Source: Casuarius casuarius
Taxonomy: Eukaryota > Chordata > Aves > Casuariiformes > Casuariidae
DNA: 64,000 bases
Direction: 5' to 3'
Assembly: GCA_003342895.1 (NCBI GenBank)
Contig: PTFA01000028.1
Span: 4,238,433-4,302,432, forward strand
Shown: piece after piece, positions 35,173 through 46,274 of the stretch
Position numbering within the stretch: the first letter of the stretch is position 1
Layout: each line of letters starts with the position of its first letter
Notes under the pieces: generated by a model
What the model saw: the letters and a program-made list of their open reading frames with translations, nothing else
Database searches by the model: none
What the model was told of the DNA's origin: nothing
Translations under genes and position numbers: made by a program

Positions 35173-38100
35173 GCACCTTTGTATTGTGTGAATGGATACA
35201 AGTACATAGAGACTGGGTGCAAATGTAAGAGGAGGAGGCAAAATTTTGTGGAATGCAGCATTACGTATACCTGACACTGAACATTAAGACATATCATGCG
35301 TGTCCTCCATGTGGTTTGCATTTGACTAGCATGCTAGCTGGATTGTGATTATTATTTAATCCATTGCAATTGTAAAGTTAAGCATATGATATATTGGGGT
35401 GCTGTGAGATCAGTATCTGATCCAAATCGCTCCCTCTCCCACTTAGTCATCTCTGGAACTTCTATATGACACTTCATGTTGGCAACAGAGAAAAAGAAAT
35501 GGCTCAAAGTTCTCCGTAGGCTTTCCTAAGAATCATAAGATAGCTGAAAATTGTACCATTCTGTATGTTTTCTCATGGCACTATATGCAAACTCTCAAAG
35601 TACTCAGCTGAATTCACTCTTTCTGCAGGAAGCACGCAGATGGATCGTGTTACTTCCTGCTCTTGGAGTGGACCAAATTGGTCTGAATGCTACTGCAGTA
35701 ATGATTTTGTATCATTACTGCAGACTAGTGTTATATATGCAAAATAGCTTGGGAAGACACCAAGAACATGTTACAGAGAGATCCCTTGCTATTTCATAGA
35801 GCTAAAAGAAAGGACCTGGCTGCATCGATGTCTGTAGCTATTGAATTACACAAACACAGAGGTTCTTAAACTGTGATCCACTATACCACTATTGACTGCA
35901 CTGTGGTGCACGGTCTTCTTCAAACTGCCACATGGACTCTGCTCAGAAAGCTGAATGTCATCTCTGTGTTGAGACCTGGAGTCAGAAGCTGCAGCTACTG
36001 CTGCCAGTGATAGTACCTGAACAAACTCTATTTGGAAATGCTTGCACTAATCCATCTAGGCAATGTTTCCAGCCCTGCAAGTGAGAAGACAAACCAGTGT
36101 CGGTCTTATCAACCCTTGATTTATCTGCCAGAAAAGCCATGACTTTTAACCACAGAATGGAAAATTGTCAAATTCAAGCACACCATCATCCAGTGCTGAA
36201 AAAAATATGTGTTTAAGAATCATTAGCTGCAAGAACGAAGTGTGAAATGTCTCCTGTAACGACACTTTGGTTGGTCACATATATTAATTAGTTTGGCTGA
36301 ATTCTGATCAGATATAGCTTAGGCTACAGATCTAGCCTCAGCTCTCCCACAGGATGATAAAGGCAAATGGCATTAAAAAAAAAATCACGATAATGCACAG
36401 ATTTGGATTGTGGCAGAACAACACTAATTTCATCAGTGGTTGCAATAGCTCTGAATGGTGGATTTTACAGTAGATTGCATCATAACATATTTACTTGTGT
36501 CTTTCGTTATTAATCGTCTAACACTGAAAGTTCTTTAAACAAGAGAAGAAATTCCCTTGCTAAAGGAACACACCCAAACAAACCTGAGACAAAGGAGGGT
36601 ATGGGAAGATAAGGAGGAGCCATTTTTTGCATTTTTCTTGGACTTTCTTCTTCCCCTCACCCAAGGAACTCCAAACTGAGTTTGGAATTATGGAATTTGC
36701 ACCTGATTCTTTTGGGCGCTATATTTAAAGCCACATTTGCCCTTCAGGTGCATTCCTGCTAACCACTGCCTTTAACCTCCTACAACAATCACAAATTCTG
36801 ACACAGAAGGGAAATAATTTTCTTCAGGACCTGGGTGTGTGTGTTTCCATACAGGCTTCAAACTACTTAACCCTGTGAATCTCAGGGAGTTCTTGACTTC
36901 AAATAAAAACATCCTTTGTTTTGCAGTCAGACCAGCTGGTGGACTTTACAGAGGATAGGAAGGAGAAATCAGATAAAACTAAGAGTAATTCACCTTTAGC
37001 CGTCCTGCAAGTGAAGCCATTAGTGGAATCTTGTATTTGTTACGTCATTTAGCTTTGAGTGGCTCTCCTTGCACACAGTCCCCGCAGGACTCTCTTGCAA
37101 ACTCAGCTTTCTGTCTACACATATTTTCCAGCACTGGTGGTAGAGCTAGAACATCTGAAAGGAAATCCTACTGTTATATAGATTAGCTGGCAGTTTTTCC
37201 TAAGTTTATTTCCCATCCAGTAGGTTTGGTGGACCTTGGTGGGCCTTGGTGAACTGTTATCTATTAATATGTTCCTGTGATATTCCATAAATGATAAGAT
37301 TGCAGAAATGATTGTTTTGTTAGTCTCTGTTAAACTTATATGAGAAAACAAGCTTAGGCTACTTGAGCACAGGACTCAGGGTAGCATATGCTACTCTGCA
37401 GCCCAGGTCTCAGTATGCCGGAGGAGTTTGACTTCATGGTTTCAGTCTATCTGAAATCAGAGGTTTTTAAAAATTAGAATAAAATGGTGGTTCTGTTCAG
37501 AAAAAAAAAGGCCGCTAGCTATTGCCTTGTTAGTAAAGATGTTGAAGTAGGCCAAGGAACAATAAGATATTGCTATACTCTTGAGTTACAGGAATATCAG
37601 TATTACATAGTATGAACTCTAACCTGTCTTCCACTTTTGGTAGGGCTGTTACACTGTGTTTCGTGAGCTAGAATATATATAAAATGCATAATAGCTACAG
37701 ACATGAACATAGGGAACCCATGGCCCAGGAGAAAACTCCAGATTAGACTGGCAAAAGCATATCAGGACTACTGACTGATCATAAGCTAAAAAGATAGGTG
37801 GATGAGAGCACACATCTGTTTAAAAAGTCCTGTGTAACTAAATATATTACTTTGCATTGTTGTTGTTACAAGAATGTTGAAATCAAGGAAAAATATCAGT
37901 TCACTTCAACATAGGACCCTCCCTTCTTGCAGGAACATGAATGCTGGCCATGTCAGGGGAGCTAGTTTTATTGCAGAAGCCATTTCTGGTTATTGAAAAT
38001 ACGCAGGTCCATGTTGGTATAGTGCCATTTCCAATCTGACCTGCAGGTGGAGAAGGAAAAATAGCTACCAAAAAGGATCAGGAAAGATCTCACTAACATA

Positions 38101-38499
38101 AAGCTTGCCTAGAGCTTCAGCTATATTGCACTTTGCACAGCAGCAGGCCGAGATCCTCAGCTTGCAGGTAAACTTACTGACAGGGAAACATGCACCTCGT
38201 AACATGGGCAAGCAAAATACTCTGAGCTGGGGACTAGTTTACCTCTGCCCACAGACAGTGAGTGCTCAGGGAGAGATTAACTCAGCAGCAAATCACACTC
38301 ATTGCTTCAACCCGGGCATTTTCAGGAGCTTTGTAATTGCCAGAAGGTTTTGCTCTGGGATGAAACTTTGCAAATAGCACTATGAAAATCTTCTAACAGC
38401 AATCAGTCACTGAAAAGAGATATTTAGAAGTTCTACTGGTAAAAAACAAGAGTGGTTTCACATAGCTTTTTGCTCCCCTGTAACCAGAATTAGCAGCAT

Positions 38500-38910
38500 G
38501 TAGTGGGGGGGCCTTGAGAAGCGAAGCTGATGAGGAGCCCGCTCCACTTGGTATTACATGTCCCTGTGTTTGTGTACGGAAGATGCCCGCTGTTTACCTC
38601 CTACGTGCCAACAGCTTACAAGTGTTGTGAGGCCTTTGATCCTGCCGTGAAAGCGTGGTGTGGAAACTGGACACGCTGGAGCCAAAGCAGCAGCCAGGGA
38701 GTTGGGCAGCTCCGTCTGCGTGCTGACACAGCCCCCAGGCTGCCAGCGGCGGGGGCCTCAGGGCACACGGCCTCCGCACGCGCCGCCCCGGGGGGTGAGC
38801 CAGGCTTTCGGGTTCCCCCGGCGGGTGTCCAGCTGCAGCGGGCTCCGGGCCCTGCCGCGAGCGCTGCTGACACAACTCCGTAACCAGCGTCGGGATCCCA
38901 CTCCCTCACG
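38500..38910. promoter_or_regulatory. GC/CpG-rich patch
   Basis: An isolated block, CpG-dense mainly between 38700 and 38900, in AT-rich surroundings. It could be an orphan CpG island, such as an enhancer or an unannotated transcript start. Open frames on both strands here do not look like real proteins. Confidence 0.4.
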
Positions 38911-41559
38911 ACCTACATGGGCTTCTCGTTATTTTTTACGTGGAGTTTAAGATACTGGTTTTAATTTTACAGCTGTGGCTGATTTGGGATCTCGTTATCT
39001 GAGGAAAACCTTTTTCCCTTAGAATAACAGCAAAGCAGCTTCCTGGAAAGTAAATGCAACTGAAGCCATTTTGACTTAAATAAGAGGAGGCTGCTGACAC
39101 TGTGTTTTCTGTGAAGGTCCTGGATGCTGAATTAGATTTTCTTCCTTAGCCTCTCAGAGCCTGAATTTGTTGGTCTTTTAGACATGTTCTTCATTTTTAC
39201 ACTAATGTGAATAATGAGAAGCTTTTCAAAAGACTGGAGCTGTGCCAGTGGAAAAGTGGTGGAAATGAGAAGACCAGAATTAGTCTAGTGGAAATCCATA
39301 GGAGCCCAGTCTGTGCTTTATCTGTGGGGTAGCCGTTGGCAGCAGGAAATAGCTGTGAGGTTGCTTTAGTTGTCACACGCTACCCTGTAAATGTAAAGCT
39401 CCTAGTGCTCTGCCAAGAAAGCAATAAATAAATAATATATTAATGAGTGAATAATGCATGGACTCTTAGCAGAGTGGAAACATTACTAGGCACATGCAAT
39501 CGCAAGGAAGCACGCTGTATTACAAAACCAAAAACACAAACACCGCCACAAGCATTTCTAGCTCACAGATAACACATGAGGAAACAATCTAAATTTTACT
39601 TTTGCTGCATCCAACCCGGTAGAGAAAGCTTCTTGCTGAATCTGCTTGCTACAGCCGGGCACAGATGTTCCCTCCTTTCAAACAGTTCTGAATTCATTTT
39701 TATGGTCATTCATTACGTCTAGACCCGGCGGGTCACTCCCCGCTGAAGTATTCTGTCAAATGAATAAATATTTATTCCAACAGACAAATGGAAAAAGCTC
39801 TTTTTTGGCAGAGTTCTTGGAGAAAGATTACCACCTCTGTCTTGCAAAACTCTGCCACTTTTGCAGGAACCAGGGCATTTGTCCAAGACATTTTGAACAA
39901 ATACTTTTTTTTTAAACCTGTTCAAGCAGAGAAACTGGTTTCTTAGGTACCTTGGCAGGCAGGATTTAACCAAGCCTTGCCGGGACTCTAACCTCGATGG
40001 GAAAAATGGAGGGACCCCTCACCTGAGAGGAACAGACATATAAAAGTACACCTTAGAAATGCACCTTAGGTGAGGCTGTGGCTTATGATACGAGGCATTT
40101 AGGGGTAATACCAGCAAAGTATGGTATAGCACGGCATTCCCACCCCACCACTGTTTCTCACTTTCACCACAGCCGCCCCCCCGCAGTTGTACTAAAACAG
40201 CTGCCGTGGGCTGAGCTGGCTTCCGAGACACCACGCTTGTTAGAGGGGGAAGAGGAAAGTGAGGTCAGGTCAGTCCTGCGGCTGGGTTAATGGTGTGGCC
40301 CACCCAGATCATTACGCCAGCACAGTAACGTAAGCCGCTATTTGTGTCAGGAACCCGTAGCTACAGTCACGGCTGCAAAACACTTTCTGAAGTGTAGTTC
40401 CAGCATGTACCACCGAAGTGCTGCTTTGGCAGTGACGGCCTCCCGGATTCAGGTGCACTCGTCTTTCTGCCAGGACTGTTTTAACGAATTTGGCAAGTCA
40501 TTCCCCCATCTAGGCAGATCACGTATGGAGCTAACAGCATCTAAAAGATGGTAAAATCCAGCCTTGTGCCTGAGTGGGTCTTCTCGGATGTGTAGGGTGC
40601 AGCCCAGGACCGGGGCTGATGTGGGGCCCAGAATCGCAGTGTTGCCCTCACCAAGGGCCCGGGGTTGGAAATCAGGGCCCTTGGGGTCACAAAACTCACT
40701 CAGAAGTCAGGAGGTTTTACTGACAAAAATGCTGGGGGAAACGATTTGTCTGTACTTGTAGTTCTCTCCACAAAACAAAAGGCCTAGAAAATTCGTTTCC
40801 TTCGAACAGTGTGTGTGCAGATTCTCAGGTACCGTGTCACTTTGGCAGCCGGGCCTCTAAGGCAAACACCACGACATCCGCAAGTGGTGTGAAGATGCAA
40901 GATTTCCGAAGGATGCGCATTGGCAAAGAAACACTGAATTCATTTCTCTGTGTCATGTCTTGTCAGGTGTCAGCGCTATGCAAAAGTGTTCTTTCATGCA
41001 CGTTTTTGTACACATCTGGCTTCTTCCTGTGAAAGGCTGGTTCGGGCAAAGTTTCTTGTATGTTTGTTTTCTCTCCATCTCAAGAACTATTTCTTCTCTT
41101 TTTAAACACTGATTTTTCAATTGCGATTATATATAAAACTATGTAATGGTTGCTTGTTATTTCGAATGCNCTACTGAAGCCCAGTAGAGCTCGATGAGGC
41201 CTACTTCGGCTTTCTTTTGCTTGCCCTAGAAACCATTATAAAATCTGAGGGATGTGTTCTTCTAGAGACTGTGCGTTGGTATTCAGTATTGTCCTCAATT
41301 GTATGTCGTGACAGTTAATAAGTTAAAAATGCTTCCTTGACTGAACAGAACAGTTGCTGCTGATATTGGAAAGTGCTTTCAATGCTTTTGCCCTGGGTCT
41401 CCATTTTACCCATCTATTCAATTTGCTACGACATTTTGAATTTCTTCCGCAGTTAACGATCTCACAGTTCCTTAAGATGCTTCAGACTCCAGCCTAGTTT
41501 GAGCTTAATCTGCGTTTTTCATTGGTGTTACTGCCGTGATCCCTCATACCTTTGAAGGG

Positions 41560-42500
41560 AAGATCTGGTGCAGGCGCCGCAGGGGGAGAGGGCAGGAGGA
41601 GGGGGCGGTATTGCCCCCCTGGGGAGGCACCAGAGCCTCTCTCCTCCGGACTCGCAAGGAAGGCAGAAGGGGCAAGCAATGTCCCTCGGCGTGTTTTCCG
41701 GCACGGGGAAGTTACAGCATCCTCGCTAGTGCCAGCTGTGGTATTTCAGGGGGCCCTAAGGCCCGTTATGTGGTGACATATTTGCTTACTTACCTCACAA
41801 CGATCAATAATGCATAACACGAATGCAGCAGTGAGGAGGAGGCTGTAACCTAGCCCAGTGCCCTGTGCTAACCCCTGCAGCTGATGCCTCTCCCTGCAGA
41901 GGCGGCAGTTTGTACAAATCATCCCCGAACGACGCGCTGCCGTAGCGCCGCGTGCTGACCGTGCTGCGGGGGCAGCTCCCGGTTTCCGAGTCCCTAATGC
42001 TGCCTCGAGCACCTCTTAACCTTCAGCTTTAATTTGTAAACTCAGCAGTTGTGGCCTTTTCGCTACAATTTATGCAAAGCTCTAAATCTGGGTTCAGGAC
42101 CCACCTGGGACCCCCATCGAAATCCTCAGCAGTTTATTGGGAGCCCAGCTCTGCCACCACGGCTCCCGTGAGGCATCACCCCCTCTGCTAGCTGCCGCTT
42201 CTGGCAGTGCCGATCTGCCATGCACGAAGGGCTCGGGCTGGGCTCCCTCCCCACCGCTGCTCGGGCAGACCCGCCGCCCTGCCCGCGCCTCTCCCCAGCC
42301 GTCTCCGTGCCTGCGGCCTGGGGAAACCCCCCAGAATAACGGTGCCGTGGCAGATGACTTCGGACACGGCCATCTGCCACGGAAACGAGCACAGCCGGCG
42401 GCTTCCCCGCCGCTCGGTGCGTGGGGGCTCCCCGAGCAGCCCCCGCGCTCAGGCACTCGGCGCTCGTGCCACTGCGGAGGGGTGTGACTTGCCCTGAGAT
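41560..42500. promoter_or_regulatory. CpG-rich region
   Basis: Two CpG-dense blocks (about 41560-41720 and 41920-42480) about 4 kb upstream of IQGAP2. A perfect 12-bp inverted repeat lies within (42345-42382). Possible upstream regulatory or alternative-promoter DNA. Confidence 0.4.
42345..42382. repeat. perfect inverted repeat, 12-bp arms, 14-base loop
   Basis: CCGTGGCAGATG at 42345-42356 and CATCTGCCACGG at 42371-42382. GC-rich stem inside a CpG-rich block. Confidence 0.9.
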
Positions 42501-42890
42501 CTGCCTTCCGGACTGCCAGATTTTTTTGGTTACAACATGTTGCAGTTTGGGCCGCACAAGCACCAGGGTGGCAAGTATAACTCCAGCTTGTTAGGCTTTA
42601 ATTAGCTGCACGGAGGAAACAGTGGAAAAGGTCCATGCGGGACCTGGGCGCCTGCCGGGAGTTAATCTCCTCCTGCACTGCTCGGCACAGATGCAGGCTG
42701 CCCTGCCCAAGGAGCAGCTCTGCCTCTGTTTACCCAGGCGGGCGAGTGCTCCAGCCCAGCCTTTCTCTCCTGCAAAAATCAAAAGGGTACAGCATTTCTC
42801 TGTGATACGTTAAAAAAAAAAAATTAAATTAGCAAATGGAGTTTTCCTTTCTGTAGGACAAATGCAGCCAGCCAAAGCATATGATTTACC

Positions 42891-42940
42891 AAAAAAAAAA
42901 AAAAAAAAAAAAAGGTAGTGTCACAGAAAAAGTGACACTA
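42891..42940. repeat. A23 run followed by a 9-bp inverted repeat
   Basis: Twenty-three A bases (42891-42913), then TAGTGTCAC (42916-42924), a 7-base loop and GTGACACTA (42932-42940). No poly(A) signal or gene remnant was found before the A run, so a processed pseudogene is not supported. Confidence 0.85.
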
Positions 42941-43619
42941 AAGCTGCTGTTTCCAACAAAAAGTCCAGTGTCTCTAATTACCTGCATGTATTTGCGTCAC
43001 TGCCACATAAGCCACTCAAGAATTTCAAATATCAATATCCTTCTCCATGCAAAATCCCTTTGTACACGACAGGACTGTCAAGAAACATGGAGCAGCGTAG
43101 GCCATTGAAGATTTTTGATCCAAGTGCAGGGAATGAGGTGTATGAAAGATGCACTTTCATTTTCCCGTCCTTCAGTTTTCTTTCGGATCATTTCCCTTTT
43201 GGACATGGAGCAGTTCACAGCTGCCTCTAAAGGCCGGTAACGGGCAAGGCTAGTCCCGCCAAGCTCGCTCGTGGGCTCGCTCCCTGTGGTGCGAGTCCCT
43301 TCGTTCACGCACAGGTACGTGAGGCGGAGCTGGGCTGTTAGCAAGCGTGTGGTGAGAAACACATGATCCACAGAGCGATGTCCTTGATACTGCGCTGAGG
43401 ACATTGATCTTAAGCTCCATTAAAGGACCTGGACTGAGAACAGGAAACGTTTGGATTCAAACATTTACTCTAGATAGCTGACTACACTGATTTCTTAAGT
43501 GTACGCTTATTAATAACTATAAAAGCTAAGCATTTAAGCACTTTAAAGAGAATGTGGGCCATAGTCCTAGTCTAGACTGACCAGAAATCTGTGGTTTATT
43601 TTACATAATTTCTTACAAC

Positions 43620-44170
43620 CAGGGTCCTGTAACGCGTTGGGAGAGCGCATACCATGCTGCCTTCCCTCACGGGGCAACTCTGCTGCAAGCGCAGCAGGCG
43701 ACGACCTCCGGTGCCGGGCACAGCTGCAGCGGGGCTTGGGAAGGGGAGGAAGGAGGAAGGAACGGAGGGAGGTGCACAAGGCTGCCCGGCCACGTGATGC
43801 GCAGCGCCAGGCAGCCCGCACCGGCAGGCCATCGCCCCTCGCTTTGTTCCTGCCAGAGGTGTCTAAATCTTCATGCTGCGCACAGCTGATGGAGCTTTCC
43901 TTTTAAGTCAGAAAACCAAAGTTCAACAAATCTAATACAAGAGGTCATGAACCAGCCCACATGGTTGCAGTTTATTGCTCCAGTACACTTTTACCTAGCT
44001 CGTCTCCCGCCGAGAGCGCTCGGCTGTGTGGTGCCTGTCCTTCTGTGCGCGTTGCAGAAATTGCTGCGACCGAAAAGCCCTCGCAGCTCTCCCACCGCAG
44101 CCGTTCGTTCCTCCCCCCGGCCACCCCGGCTCCGGGCTGGCACCGGCGTTCAAGAGGCTGCTGCGTGAAA
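43620..44170. promoter_or_regulatory. CpG-rich patch
   Basis: GC-rich DNA in two blocks (about 43630-43840 and 44000-44160) about 2.2 kb upstream of IQGAP2. Purine-rich on the + strand around 43735-43775. No gene recognised. Confidence 0.35.
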
Positions 44171-45882
44171 GACACTGAGGAACTGATGACCAAAGAAATA
44201 ACCCTCCCAAAAGAAGAAGTTAATTTTTCAGGTGGATCAGTTCCCTGAGTCCCCACACGGTGACATGAATATCTGGACCAGTGCAGAGCACCGGGGGCAG
44301 CGGGGCAGAGGGTACCCCACGGGTATTGGGGCTGGGAGACAAGGGCTGAAAGGATTGCTTTTTTCCAGCAGCAGTGTCAAAGTACACACACACGAAACTG
44401 GAGTTGCGCATGCTCCTGTCTTTTCTACTGTAGCAAGTGAGGGAGCACGGAAACGCGCCAAAGACTGGCCCTGCCTCACAGAGACCCTCCACGGCTTTCC
44501 CTGACGGTTCCTTTGGAGGGAGACCCCCCCGCTTCTGCTACTTCAAGTGCAGATCATGTTGAACATTTTTCAAGAAAGATGTTTTGCTATTTAAAGCATC
44601 ATGTGGCTCTGTCAAAACTATCTTTTTCATAAGCTTTTTTTGGTGGAAAATGTCACTCTCAATTTTTTTTAGGCAGAAAAGATATTTTTTAAAAATCTGC
44701 CAAAGTTTGTAATTTTGACAAAAGAATAAAAAATGAGGAAAAGTATTTTTTTAAATTTAGGCTAAGTATAACATGATAAATGACAAAAAATCACTTAAAG
44801 CAAATGTCTTCAATCAACTCAAATGTATTTTTAACTGTGAAAGCGAATCTTTTTATTTTTGTATTGGCTTGGTTACCCTTCTCTTTCTTCGTAACAGTTG
44901 AAGCAAGCATGTTGGTGATTTTTTGAAAGACGCTTCAGTGGCATTCAGAAAGCCAAGTCAGGAGTGAGGCTGTACCAGTCTCTGCGCAGCACACGTTTAG
45001 AGTAAGTGGTCACCCCTGTATTGCAGAACGTGCATTTGAGGGGATAAGGAAAAGGGACGAGAGAAAATCAAAATGATCTCTATAAAAAGAAGTGTTTGTC
45101 TTGTTGGGTGTCATTTTTCTCCTGTACTCTTTTAGTCCCTCCGTCCTGTATAATCCCTATTTTAATATCAGAAATGTCCTTTTCCCCCCAACACATTTTC
45201 ATCCCAGGAACTGTACCCAGCACAGACAGACACAGGGAATGAGCAGAGCAGCGGCCCTGCAAATGGCCTACAGACAGCCTCAAACCTCTGGAAAACCAGA
45301 GAGGAGTCTCCTGAGACCTAGTACTGTTTTATTTTGAAATTGAAATTACCGAAAGCTAATGCCGAGAGATGCCGAGAGCATGGCTGCGTTTGCAGGCATG
45401 GCCTAGCCTGCGACCACCTGCCCTCCTGCTGCAGGAAGCACAAGACCGCTTTGCGGGCAGTCTGCAACGCTAGCGAGAGATGCCCGGCCCCAGGCCGAGC
45501 CCCGAGCCCCGGCGGGCAGCACGCCGCACGCCGCCTGCCCCGGGGCGCTGTGTCCCCCCGGCTCTGCGGGGCGGCTCCGGCCGTGCAGGGATGCTGCTTC
45601 GCCCTCCAGCAGAACTCGCCCTGGCGTGGCCTGGAGGCAGCCCCGGAGGCACAGCGCGGCCCTAAAATACACCGACTTTTGAGAAATTTCTGCTCCTCTC
45701 CAGGCCGCTCCGGTGCACTTCGGATGCCGCCTGGGAGCCGGTGGCCACCAAGCCACCACAAAGGGCGACGCCAGGCCCACGGCCCGCTGCTGCGCTCCCC
45801 GCAGCCCGTCCGCCTCTGCCGAGGCTGGGACCGCGCGCGGCAGGGAGGGCACGGACAGGGCTGCGCTCCTGCTGTTATTTTT

Positions 45883-45924
45883 GAATTAATTTTTTAATTA
45901 AAAATTTTTTAATTAATTTTTTAA
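45883..45924. repeat. AT-only palindrome and direct repeat in promoter
   Basis: TTAATTAAAAA (45894-45904) and TTTTTAATTAA (45906-45916) form a near-perfect palindrome with one spacer base. AATTAATTTTTTAA occurs twice (45884-45897 and 45911-45924). It sits between two CpG-dense blocks. Confidence 0.9.
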
Positions 45925-45985
45925 CTTAACTGTTTTTTTATTATTTTTGCCTGCGGCCCACGCGGCTCGGCGAGCCCGCGGCGGC

Positions 45986-46024
45986 GCGGAGCGGGGCGCG
46001 GGGCGGAGCGGGGCGCGGGGCGGC
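45986..46024. repeat. 17-bp GC-rich tandem repeat running into the gap
   Basis: GCGGAGCGGGGCGCGGG repeats exactly at 45986-46002 and 46003-46019, and a third copy starts at 46020 before the Ns. Confidence 0.9.
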
Positions 46025-46159
46025 NNNNNNNNNNNNNNNNNNNNNNNNNNNNNNNNNNNNNNNNNNNNNNNNNNNNNNNNNNNNNNNNNNNNNNNNNNNN
46101 NNNNNNNNNNNNNNNNNNNNNNNNNNNNNNNNNNNNNNNNNNNNNNNNNNNNNNNNNNN
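46025..46159. other. assembly gap (135 N)
   Basis: Unknown bases in the IQGAP2 promoter or 5' UTR. The flanking tandem repeat suggests the assembly failed on GC-rich repeats, so the true length may differ. Single ambiguous bases also occur at 41170 and 48272. Confidence 0.99.
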
Positions 46160-46228
46160 AGCAAATCAGCGCGGCCGAGGCCGCGCATAAGAAGGGCGGG
46201 CGGCGGCGGCGCCTCCCCCCGAGGCAGG
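46160..46228 (+). promoter_or_regulatory. IQGAP2: IQGAP2 proximal promoter / 5' UTR
   Basis: 69 bases between the gap and the start codon. It has an 8-bp palindrome GCGCGGCC-GA-GGCCGCGC (46169-46186), a weak TATA-like CATAAGAA (46186-46193) and a GC box GGGCGGGCGG (46194-46203). Whether these are promoter elements or 5' UTR depends on the unseen start site. Confidence 0.6.
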
Positions 46229-46274
46229 ATGCACCATGAGGAGCTGGCGCCCCTGCAGCGGCCCCGCTACGGCT
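46229..46274 (+). CDS. IQGAP2: IQGAP2 first coding exon
   Basis: ATG at 46229 opens 15 codons plus one base, reading MHHEELAPLQRPRYG, followed by a consensus GTGAGT donor at 46275. It matches the N-terminus of IQGAP2 as I know it (human MPHEELPSLQRPRYGS), including the next residue, since T|C.. would give Ser. IQGAP2 is a large (about 1,575 residue) cytoplasmic scaffold related to Ras GTPase-activating proteins. It binds Rac1/Cdc42, calmodulin and actin through CH, IQ and GRD-related domains, and all of these are encoded further downstream. Position inside a CpG island and next to SV2C agrees with vertebrate synteny. A second, out-of-frame ATG lies at 46236 in a good context (CACCATGA). Confidence 0.93.

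Larger units (their letters stand above)
33731..45400. other. SV2C-IQGAP2 intergenic region
   Basis: About 11.7 kb with no recognised gene on either strand. The left part is AT-rich with simple repeats. From about 38.5 kb, separate GC/CpG-rich patches appear (listed separately). Their long open frames on both strands come from scarce stop codons in GC-rich DNA and show no protein family. One ambiguous base lies at 41170. Confidence 0.7.
45410..46024 (+). promoter_or_regulatory. IQGAP2: IQGAP2 CpG island, upstream part
   Basis: Dense CpG DNA from about 45410 to 45870, an AT-only insert at 45883-45924, then very GC-rich DNA (45950-46024) that enters the assembly gap. The last 40 bases are tandem copies of a 17-base unit containing GGGGCGCGGG, similar to GC boxes. 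By position this is the IQGAP2 core promoter. The transcription start is probably in or just after the gap. Confidence 0.7.

Noticed and set aside
42094..42563. 120- and 145-codon minus-strand frames
   Set aside because: Same cause: GC-rich block with several overlapping open frames and no family resemblance.
42850..42915. Poly(A) tract as the tail of a processed pseudogene
   Set aside because: No poly(A) signal, coding remnant or target-site duplication next to the A23 run. CR1-type machinery in birds rarely makes poly(A)-tailed copies.
45334..45897. 187-codon + strand open frame, the longest in the window, with overlapping minus-strand frames
   Set aside because: It lies in CpG island DNA where stop codons are rare, frames are open on both strands at once, and the residues (R, P, A, G rich) have no domain pattern. 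It ends in the AT palindrome.
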